NCBI GenBank assembly: GCA_029204225.1
Contig: CM055094.1
Span: 12,621,314-12,685,313 of the forward strand
Length of the DNA stretch: 64,000 bases
From: Diphasiastrum complanatum
Taxonomy: Eukaryota; Streptophyta; Lycopodiopsida; Lycopodiales; Lycopodiaceae
Direction of reading: 5' to 3'
Under the pieces are notes generated by a model, which had not been told where the DNA came from, ran no database searches, and saw only the letters and a list, made by a program, of their open reading frames with translations. Positions 24,201 through 36,000 of the stretch are shown here, one piece after another. Within the stretch, counting starts at the first letter, position 1; every line of letters starts with the position of its first letter. A program made the translations under genes and the position numbers.

Positions 24201-27200
24201 GATGGCAATTGTCAATTGCAACCATAGTTGCAGCGCGATTCCCGAATCGCGATTCAGAATCGCGATCAGAATCGCGATTCGGGATTTTCCCAGAATCGTG
24301 TAGAATCGATTTTTCTTTTTTTTTTTGAAATTTTTTTAGGCAATATGGGTATCAGATAAAAGCTCTGATCGAGGGGATTATGATTGTGTAGTTTGCCAAC
24401 TGTTTCGGGTGCGAAACACCAAAAAGTGTGTTTTCACTCGGGGAGTTGGAAGGCCAAATCATGAAGAGGCCTTACCGCCGTTGGGGGGCGTTGCCCCCCA
24501 AACCCCCCACCAGGGGGCTACCGCCCCCCGAACCCCCCATTTCCCGGGGGGCTACTGTCCCCCGAACCGGATAGCTACTAAAAATAAGATCTGTTTGTGC
24601 CTCATCTACTGCACTTCTGAGAGGCAAAACGCTGGTTTGACCATTGATCCCCTAAAAAAATTTCAGCAATAAGCTATTTTTCCAATTTTTTTTTTTTTTT
24701 TGCGATTCTGGGTCGCGAATCGCGATTCGCAGAATCGCCACCTGCGAATCGCAGACCCAGCGAATCAAGATTCGCTGCAACTATGATTGCAACTACAATT
24801 TACATAAATGGTCAATAAATATAATTATTTCAATCATTCTTAAAACATAAAAGTTAAGACATAGAACTTGCCACTGCTAACTGGGAACTTCCAAGTCAGA
24901 ACATAAATGATAATACATATTACATTTAGGATTTACATGGTCCATGATCTCCTGATAGGCTCTAGCTCCCTATCCACAGAGTCTCGCTCTTGACTCATCC
25001 TCAATTGCTGCATGGATGGCACGTGCCTCCCACTTTGAACCAATCCTAGACAAGGGGAGGTTGCACATGTAGAAACACCTCCAAATAGACACATTGGCTA
25101 TCTCCTTGTTACTTTCTATGAAGGATGCCACATACACATCCCTACCCCTAAGCTGAGTATAGCTCTGTGCATGAGAAGAGCCTCGTGACGGCTGTGCCAC
25201 CGTATCGGTCTCAGTTTGACCTTGTGATGTGGAAGGGTTTGTTGGAACTGTTGCAAATTGCCAGTGGCCACAAATTAATAGTTACTAGTAACTATCTAGA
25301 TTCATCATTATATGACAATGGACATAGACGAATCATGATAGTAGATTGTAGTAATGTCGAAGTACATACTACATGCAATGAATTATAATTTATGACACAA
25401 TCATCAATGCACATATTTTCTATTTAGCATCTAACAACTTACAAGTTACAATAACCTAGGATTTTATTGCTTTAGAGCTCTCAGCTTAGGAATCACCGAT
25501 TACAATCACTAACTTGTGGTCGAAGGACTAGCCTCCGAGGTAGTTTTAGATGCAGATGCAGGTATCATCAATGAGTCTGATGCCTACATACAACCTACGA
25601 TTTCATAACCATAGTTGCACTACGATTCTCAAAACTCGGTCCAGAAACACGTTTTTGGTTTCTGGTAAATACGCTCAGAAACGTGTTTTTTTTTTTTTTG
25701 ATTTTTTTGTGGGCAATATGGGAATCAGATGAAAGCCCTAATTAAGAGCATTATTACTGTGTAGTTTGCCGAATGTTTCGGGTATAGGATGGTCTAGTTT
25801 AGATGCATTAACTCCCAGGTTTACGCTTTAGCTCCTTTTAATATAAAAAGATACCTATGATTAGTATGCACACACACCGCATACGTGTCTATTTTAGTTT
25901 GTACTAGATGTTTTTATATTACATTTTGGAGACGTTTTATACGCTCCCATGGTTACCACACACTTGACATGTACTTTTTAGTCTTATATGCCTTTTGGCA
26001 TGGAAAAGACATTAATAAAGCTTTCTTTCTTTCTTTCTTTCTCTCTCGGGTTCTGGACAACGCGGATGGGGGGCTCGGGCTCGGGCTCGGGCTCGGAATA
26101 GTTGGTAAGAAACGTTTTTTTTTTGAAAACGATTCAAACCGTAAAAGAACAGTTTGAATCGGGCCGGTTCGAACCGGACTTTCGAATCACGGTTTTTTCA
26201 TCGAACAATGATTCGATACAACATTGTTCAAGGAGGACCAGCAAAGAGTTGGCTTTCATCCATCTTCATCTTCATCTTCACCATCTCCATCTTCATCTTC
26301 ATCAACTCAATGGCAGCCAAAGAAGAACAAGTCCAAAGTGTTGTGGTAGCAAGTTGGGACACTATGCATCCGAGTGTTTCAAAAGAAAGAATGTACAATA
26401 AGAGCAAGCTAATGTGATCAAGGAGGAAGATGAAAGTGATCATGAGGTGATGTCAAGTTTTTCATCATCACATGTCAAAGGGGATAAGGTGGATTGATAG
26501 TGGGGCATGCTGACATATGTCTAAAAGGTGGAATGCCAATCTCTCTCACTTCTAGGAGTTAAATTGGTCGGTTTTGAAGGACAACATAAGTGATTTACTA
26601 TAGGAAGACGAATAATCTAAAAAGTTTCAGAAAATGACAAAAAAAGTACGAAAAAGACGAAGTGCTGAAAACTTGAAATGTGGAAATTGCAATAAGTGGA
26701 ATTTTAGAGATCCAGCTCAAGATTTATAAAATACAAAATATATGTGCTACTTAGGAAATACATTGATATGAAGATCTCCACAAAAGTCCATAATTAAGTG
26801 CGAAAGTGACAACATTAACAAATGCCATCAAAATGACCTAAAAGGTGGATCTACAATGTTTTCACTTTTCAGAGACCAAATTTGCAAACTATTAAGTGCA
26901 TCAGAAGTGTCTTATTGTAGATAGCACAATGATCCAAAAATTTGAGAAAAGATGCAAGGAAGTACAAAAAACATGAAGATAATGCAAATCTTAAAACTAG
27001 GTCACTAGAATGAAGATATGTAAACTGCATTAGGAGTGCCTTGCTTGCTTTAGGAGGATCTATAACAATCTCCTAAGAAGGGGCAAAGGTACCAAAAGTA
27101 ACAACACCATAAAAAATTAGCAGTGATAATTTTTGGCACCCTATCTTTTTGCTACATTGAAATGAGAAATTTTCAAATATACTTGGGCTCTTAGTAGAGA

Positions 27201-30200
27201 GGAATTTGATTACCCAAGCGCAAATAGAATCCTACAAGTATAGAGAAAATCAGAGTAAAAAGAAGAAAATTAGTGTTTTCTCCCATAAAACATATGGAAT
27301 TAAATGTTATAGATGAAAAAGAAATACTTTTTTGAAACACCTTAAGAAAGTTCAGAACTCTTTTGTCAGAGCAAATTTCCTTGAAATATATTTCAAAATA
27401 TTTGGGATTGGGAAGTGAGTTGCAAAGATTCCCAATCAAGTAAGAAAGGAAAATTGCAGGCCAACAACATGAAACAAAGTGCAATATCAAATATTGATAA
27501 CTATTGTTATGATTCCTAATCTTGACTCATGAAGAAATAACTAATTTTTGAATGATTGAAGATTGAGTCTAGCTGGAATAGTTTGGGGGTGCAACTTACG
27601 TTCTGTTCTGATCCTTAAGCGTTTGCTTGACTTTGTTTTTTTGACATTTATGTTGCTGGCCCAGAATTCTTCTGACTTTGCAGTAGTGTTGCAGCTTAAG
27701 CTAGAATGCTTCGTCTAACTTTGTGGTAGTGAACTACAGAAGTTGCACTAAGTCTTCTAGTCAGCTTTGTACACTGTTTCTCCTGGCATACAATGTTCTG
27801 TCTGTATGTTTTCTGTGTAAATCAGATCACTGATGATTTTTAGCTTTAAATCTTTTGAGCTTTATACAGAACTATGATACTACTGTATCTATAAATAGTA
27901 AGTAAATGCTCTCATATGGAGAAAGTGCAAAGTAAACATTTGTTTTGTCAAAGACTAAAAACTGTTCCAGGGATACTTTGTATAGCTTTATTAAGCAGTT
28001 TTATGTTGAGCTAAGCCACTGTAACATTGTTTTCTAATTTGTATTTTTGAGTTGGGTGGGCAGTATGGGAGGTGCAATTGCAGTTCACCTTGCCGCAAAA
28101 AGAGTCCTTTCTACTCTGGCAGGACTTGTGGTGGTGGATGTTGTTGAGGTGATCTCATTTACCCAATTTATTCATGCAGCTGTACATCAAGATGTAATGG
28201 AGAGTTTTTTATTGCAAAATATCTTGATGCTGTCTTGGTACTTTAGGGATCATTATTCGGACAGAAAGAGCAAGAGAAGCAAGGCTGAGATACTTTAGTA
28301 TTCTTATGTAGGGAACAGCCATAGCATCTCTTATTCACATGCAACAATTCCTCTCAAACCGGCAATCTCATTTTCCGACCATTGAAAAAGCGGTACGAGC
28401 TTTGGAACCCTTTGCTTGTAATTACTGCCACCTGTCTTTGGACTTCCATGCATATACAGTTTAGTCTGATCCTTCGCTAGGTAAAGTTACCATATTAAAG
28501 TCAATCAAACGTTACTTATTAATTTCTTACATATCTTGCATGGAAAGCATTTGTTTCAGTCTGCTTTATAGTGCTTGCTCTCATCAGGTTGAGTGTTCCT
28601 TTCACTACTGGAGAAGTGAGAGAAACTCAGCACGAGGCTTTGTAGGAATGCATGATAATGTAGACATATATTTGTGCATTTGAATTGCACCTAGTCTTGG
28701 GCATTGAGGGTGTGATCAGGGATGCCGTATCATATTATCCCAGCGATGTATGATAGATTTGATAACCTAGGACGCTGTGGGTGACTACATAAAGTAGAAT
28801 ATTGCATGTTGTATTTTGATATGTTCGAGTACTATCCTAGAGTTCAATATTGATATTTCTTGCATTTGACGTGCAATACTGAAGGTTGTGGTTTTGACCG
28901 AAGGTGTAAGGTCTAGTGTGGTTGGGTGTTACTACATTCTTTCAAGCCAATTGATTGAGAGCTGCATTGCTTTTGAAGTATAACGACTTTGCTAATTTGC
29001 TCTTGGCCAGGGAGTGAAAGAGAAAGCAAATAGAATACTTTTGAACTATTTTTATTCCATCTCGGAAAGTTAAAATTCCATCTAAATTTCTATATATTCC
29101 TTCTCAATAGATGGAAATCCGTCTCTGTGTCCTCAATAAGAAGCAAGACACTACTTTTCTCCCACTCAATCTGTAGCCATCACGATCTCCCAGGTTGTGA
29201 TGTTTAATTGTGAGTATTCATCCATTTTTCATCCTTCTTTGAGACAGAGATGTTACATATGACGCCCCCCATGTTGGATCTGATTTATAATCGATATATA
29301 TCTTCTCTAAAGAATCTTTCCTCATCTGAAAGATGAGGATATTACCTTGACTTGATTAGTTTCTTTTGACCATGCTGAATTTCTATGTATAGATTGTTTC
29401 TTTGTGTCCAACCGCCGGCTATGCACTGAACAATGCTCTTTGGGCTTGCTCGGAAATGCAAAAACATGCTTTGGGTAATAGGTAGTCATTAGTTGTACAT
29501 GTTCTTCTCACCTTGAGTTTTACAATGGGTTAAAAATGGATGATTTTACAACTGAAATGGGGTAGGGGTTCTTTGTTTAATAACATAAAATGTTTTTGAT
29601 AACCTTTTTGAAATTCTTCCCAATTCTGACCATTTACCTTAAGAGACGTTTGCACCCATACCTTGCCTTACCAATGCCTCTTGAGTGTTTTCTCATTTTT
29701 CTCCACCTCCGTGCTGGATCTGGGTGAGACCACACTGTGCTGATGTAAGCTCTGTAAATCTGCTGGCGGATATATGCGTGTGTCCCGTTCGGGAGATCAG
29801 ATATAGATAAACCCCATCTACTCAAAAGGTCAGAAACACATTGAAACCATGAGGACTTAGCCTGCTGACTAGCTAGAGTGTGAGAGGATGTGAAAGCTGT
29901 AGCAACATATCTGGATGAATCAAGCTCCGAGACTCTATGAATGAATGTGATAATCCGAAATATAGCCTCGACAATCAGTGGTGGTGAGGCAAACTCTGGC
30001 AGTATGATATCATGGGGAACTGACTGCTTCGCATGGATCATCCGGCTAAGCATAAGGATCTGCAAACGTGAAATATCACTCCAAGTATCTCTGGACAAGT
30101 CAGGACACCATGTCTCTGCTGAATATAGAGCCACCGGAGAGACAGTGGCAGAAAAAAGGCGACAGCGTGTATCAGGATCATGTACATAGTAAATAGAGGA

Positions 30201-30439
30201 AAACCTCTGCATCTGGACAAGAGCAGAGTGCCCCTTGCGGAGCCAGTGCAGCTGGTCTAAAAGTGAGCAATGGACCAGTAAAAAGGACACCTAAGTAAGT
30301 ATAAGAGGCTACTATCTCCAGTGGAAGCCCATCATAGTAGAACACTGTGTCTCTCATATGCTGTCGATTGGTGTTGAACACCATGACCTTAGTCTTACCA
30401 ATGTTCACCATCAAACCCCATGTCTGGCAGAAAGTATAT

Positions 30440-30492
<53 letters not shown>

Positions 30493-32950
30493 TTTTTTAA
30501 TGTCTTTTCCATGCCAAAAGGCATATAAGCAGAAAGTACATATCAAGTGTGTGGTGCAAATAGAAGCGTGTAAAACCTGTCCGATAACAAGATAAAGAAA
30601 ACATATATGAAATGCAGCTACTAAAAACATCATCTAGTAGCTACTGATGTCTGATAGTTGCTAATAACTGCTAATGATAGAATGTAAGTATGATGGTGAT
30701 GATGGTAGACGCTCATCATGAAATCGAATCAATTCCTGCTGCCACTGAAGAAAGATGTGATGGAGACTGTAGCTGGAGGTAATGTAGGCTGACGATGCCG
30801 TCTAGGAAGTTTTCCACTCTTCAAAATTTTGGCCTACATGTCTGGACTCTGAAGTCTCAGATGGTTTTGCAGTATTGCATTGTTTAATTATCCTATTCTA
30901 CTATAGCACTATTGAATTTAACCTTTTGCAGATTCATGTCATTTTAAAATATTTGTCAATAACGCAAAGTTGGTTCGGAAAACCATGTGGTCACGGTTTA
31001 TGTCCTTGTTGCAGATTGAATGGAGTGTCAAAGCAGGTTCATTAAGAAATATCCAATCAGCTCGTGTGTCCATTCCATCAACCTTAACCTTTCATGAACA
31101 AAGAAAATGGTACTATGCAGGAGCCACATTTATGGAATAGTTAAACTTTTGGATTTTCATTTATGTTAGTATTTACAGAATCAAATATCTCATTAATGTT
31201 TCATTTCGTCTAGGGGGATCATCACTGTTCCCTCAATTTTCTTGATTAGATGTACACACCTTGTTTCATGTCAATTTCGGGAGTAACTTGGCTGTCTAGA
31301 GGGTGTTAAAAAATAAGACATATAATGCAAAGGGAAAACAAGTAGGAGTTATCATATGTCAGATTCTTCTCCTTTAATTAGGAGATGACCAGTTTTAAGA
31401 ATAAACCTTCAGATTATCCTTGAAGTATCCAGGTTTGAAAGTCTTCTAGGCTTTGAATGTGCCTACAAATATGAATGCTAGCATTCCTGCTTTTGATTTT
31501 CATTCTGTGGATTCTGTTTACCATACTCTTAAGCTAATTTGGCTGCGGTGCCATGGAAATGTTGTACAGCTATGTGTGGCGGACTCATTTACAGGACTCT
31601 GAAGCATATTGGAAAGGATGGTATGATATTGAGCTCTCTTACCTAGCTTTATATGTGTATGGTAGGTGGTCTTACCCATTTCACCTCTTTGTTTTTGCAG
31701 TTGATTGATTTTATGCATAACCTTAAGAGATTTGTACTATTTTTTTTAAAGAAATGTCCAGTAATAAATTGTTCTTTTTGCTAATGTTCTCAACTTTTAC
31801 ACTAATGCCTAAACAACCTCAAAAAGTTGAATGAACGATTTAAGAGTTTTGTCGACATATAAGAAAAGTCTATGCTAGCTCAATTTCATTCTCTGAGACA
31901 GAAAATCTCGCTTGCCTGTTTCCTGTAAAGCAACAAGCTTGTCAGATCTGGTTTTGTGACAAAGGCAAAAAGGAACACGCAGTGTTTGACTTGCAAATTC
32001 TCTTCTGTTTTGCATGTGCTCTTCCCTTCATTATGCTAATGTCCTTGTCTGGAGAAAGGCATACAACCTTCATTATCTCTTGTAGGTGCTGCCTATCAGG
32101 TAGTACATGATTATCCCAGCAATTAAGGCATGAGAAGTCTCACTTATCACACTTACTTGAGGCCTCACTTTTATCTAAGGCAAGCTGTGACTTACTCTCT
32201 CGAAAGGTCCTTTTTTTGAGAGTTTACATCACCGACTTCTTCCACCTGTCACCTCTTATTTCAAATCCTTATCTCGTTCAACTGCACCTTAAGGTTTGCA
32301 AGGCACTTCTATCACATAATTACTTCAAAAGATTAACTGCAAGAATACTAATCTTTTATGGAAAGCTTTGCACGTTTTTGTGTAAAAAAGGACAAGGGGA
32401 AGGATTGGATGAATAATTGATAAGGTTAAATGCAATTAACGTTTGCAACATGTCAAGGAATGTAATCAGTGTTCAGAATGGCATCCAGAAGCTATCCAAA
32501 TTAAAGAGCGATCCATTAGTGAAAGTTTATCCCACTAGAGCTAGAACTTGGAAGGGCATTCACTGTTCAAGTTTCTTTCAATAAACTACTTTTCTGCTAG
32601 CTCTGGTTTCAAGTAACTTAGTCATTTCGTCTCTCCGAAAATGGCCATACAATGCTAAATTTGAGAATTACTTTCATTTAAAAAACCCATGTTCAGAAAA
32701 CAAAGCCGTTGGTGATCTGGCAGCTTATCCAATGGTTAACCTTTGCTATCTGTCCAATTTTATCACCACATTTTAACAGCCCAGTTTCTGATTTGTTGCT
32801 TGATAAATTTGCAGTTAATATTGGCACTCAAGAAAAATGTTCACATTTGAAATTGTTCTCAAATTGTGTCAAGGTATGAAGGTCTTTCGGAGCTGTTTCT
32901 ATCGTGCCCAGTTCCAAAACTCCTCCTACTGGCTGGTACCGATAGATTAG

Positions 32951-33025
<75 letters not shown>

Positions 33026-36000
33026 CTTCACAGCAGGATATTACTGGATGATGACTCATCTTCTATGAATAGATTCACTGTTTATGCTTTTATTTGCATA
33101 CTCAGGTTTATCATATTGTGTACTACTAAGCTTTTGTCCTGGGTTCTTAGTTTAGTTTCCCATAGCATGAACATCTGCAACAACAGCAAGAGGAGATGAA
33201 AAATAAAGTTGAAGCGGTAGATTGAAAGCTCAAGAGTGTGCAAGCTAGATCTAAGCTTGTCATCCATAAGGGCATGTCCACTTGGCCCATGTCTAGAAAG
33301 TTCACACGTCATCCTGGAATGGCATGGTATCTCATCGGATTATTGAACTTAAGTAATATATTAGTGAATACCATAAGTATTAAGCTTGTTTAGTCGTTCT
33401 ATGCTATTTCTTTTACAATGTGTTAGTCTCATTTTGTTGTAGTGAAGTCACTTAGAAGTAGCGTTTCCTAGTAGAGTATTCATATTCTAAACTTTATGTT
33501 GTTTGCATTGTGTAGATAAACTCCTGCATGAGGCTATAGTTTTTAGTAGTGTTTACTCGCAGAGATATCAATAAATCTTTCATTCCGTCTCTCTCAGTAC
33601 CTCTCCTCCCCCATTCTGATTGCACTAGATCCTTGGTGTGACCTATGTTAGATTTCCTGCTTGACATCTTTAATTATGTTCAGGTTTGTAAACCACTTTG
33701 TTGATCTTATTTCACAGGTCATTGACCATTGGTCAAATGCAAGGGAAATTCCAAATGCTTGTTGTTCGCTCTTCTGGGCATGCAATTCAGGTGAGCTAGA
33801 TCTTCATGTATGTGATTGTTTTAAGTTACTTCTACATTCTCGGCATCTAACACAGTAGGACTTTTTGCAGGAAGATGAGCCTGAGGAATTCGCTTCCGCT
33901 GTTCTTGGATTTGTTTCTAGAAATCGCATCGGCTCCTATGGTATTGAGGTACACTTCCCTTTATATACAATGTTGAGTTCAATCAAATTGTCCAAAAAGC
34001 TGCACAAGTGCTTCATGACTGGGTGCAAAAGAGAATCATAAAATGTTGCAATGAAGATAGATCCTAGGAATTAGGTTGTCAAATGAACAGATCAATGAAA
34101 AATGAGTGATAATTACGGAGGGGTGAACCATATCATGCACATATGTATTGTCCACTGGACAAAAGCTTAAGTTGCAATGGAGTTTTTGGAGCAAACATTA
34201 TTTGTGGGAGACCAAGAGAGTCCTGTAGACCAGCACAACATTCAAATGAAGAGTTGGATGATAAGTTATATCGGAGAAGAGTGATAATTAGGGAGGGGTG
34301 AACCATGTCATGCACACATATATTATCTACTGGACAAAATCTTAAGTTGCAATGGAGTTTTTGGAGCAAACATTATTTGTGGACTAAGATAGTCCTCTAG
34401 ACCAGCACAACATTATCTTCAATAGAACTGCAGTTATAGAGGTACATAGCCCTGTAAATGGGCATCCATGTCATAATGATCGTCAAGTGAAGATCCGACT
34501 AGCTGTTGCATGCAACCAAAAGGACACTTGTGGAGCAAAACCACCCAACCAACAGGAAATGGCTAGTCAATACCCTAACCACTTCACCCCCATGCCATGA
34601 TGAATGAATGCAAGAGAGGAGGGGCTCCTGGCTTCAAGGATTAGAAAATCCAATAGATAGATGGGCGAGTTTCCACTAGTATATATTCTCTCCCATGAGG
34701 AGAGAATATTCCTCTTAGGATCCCCATGCAACCTGAATAAGCAATTGACCTCCTATTCTTGCATTATAGCAGTCAAACACCATGCAAGTGCTCATATGTC
34801 CAATTACAGGTCTGGGCCCTCATATGATTATTAATTACATTACCGGCCAAGCCCAAAATGACGAGGCATAACTAATAACCATATACACTGGAGTGACCAA
34901 TTATTCCGAATCCCACATACTGGACATGGACGTAACATTCTTCCCCCCTTAATCAAGTTCTGTCCTCAGATCGAGCAAACTAGGGAAGATCCACATTTTG
35001 TATGCTTATAACTCTTTCCCACGAATCATTATCCTCAATCTAACCAACCAACCTAATCAAGCACTCAGAGATGGAACGATTTCTCAATTGTTTATCTCTG
35101 ATTCTGAGAACTCTTCCAGGTTCCAAAGGTACTCCAAATGGGTAAAATCTTCAATATATCCAACTGTCATCACTATATAAACTAAATTTACATGATACAC
35201 TGGATGATCAGTCGACTAATCATGAAGAGCAAGTTTAAATAACACATCGGTCTTTTAACTTTCACATTTACTCTGAAAATCATTATCCTTAGTTCGACTT
35301 CAATAATCAAATAAGTACTTAGAGATGGAATAATTCTCCAATCTATCTCTGCCCTGAAGTACTATATCTGCCTTTAGAAGTACACTAAGACATAAATTTT
35401 ACTATTGGGCTTGATTCTCTCCAATCTAGTAACGTCACCTTCATGTAACCTCAATTTACATGAATCACTGGGGAGGTAGTCGAGCGTGCATTTTGTGTTA
35501 TGTACAGTGGCGCGTTTATGGTAGCGGGGGTGTTGATCCCTAGGACTCATGACAAGGGCACCCTTTCCTCAGATTGGCCTACTTGAAAAACAACACTGGG
35601 CATTTTCTATTAAATTCCAAAATTAGAATACATAAAAGTTTGTGGCATGACCAACTTTTTTTTCACATATAAGATTCTATTAGGTCCAATTCTAAGGCCA
35701 GTAGAGAAAGTCTATGCTAGCTCCTTCATGGGTGGCTGGGACCCTAATTTTAACGCAATTCATGCCATAAATATTTATGACTCCCGATCTTTAATGCGCC
35801 GGTTTTTACAATGTTGTGAAAAAAAACTCTCAACTCTTGCCCGATTTTGGTGTCAAAAAATCGGCTAACAGTTGGCCCTTTCCAATCCCATGACCGGGGG
35901 GGGAGGGGGGGGGATTGGATCTTTCTTTAAATCTCTCTCTACACTTGGGGGCCTTTACTACCTACGAGTTTTTTTTCTTGCTGACAGAGAGCAAGCTCTT

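Larger units (their letters stand above)
23160..25540 (-). pseudogene. Second hAT transposase gene, interrupted by a smaller hAT element
   Basis: On the minus strand there is an N-terminal part near 25240-24960 ([20 protein letters not shown]). After the insertion at 24785-24223 comes a DUF659 core including [36 protein letters not shown] and [16 protein letters not shown], with a plausible donor near 23957. The following exon has [20 protein letters not shown] and [13 protein letters not shown]. There are stops and frame changes, and the C-terminal part is not clearly seen. It is a different copy from the one at 12875-21129. Confidence 0.75.

Noticed and set aside
30430-30545. Direct repeat TACTTTCTGC on both sides of the CT array as a target duplication
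   Set aside because: The upstream copy is part of the sequence shared with family A copy 1, so it belongs to the element and not to the target. It cannot be a TSD for the CT-tailed piece alone.
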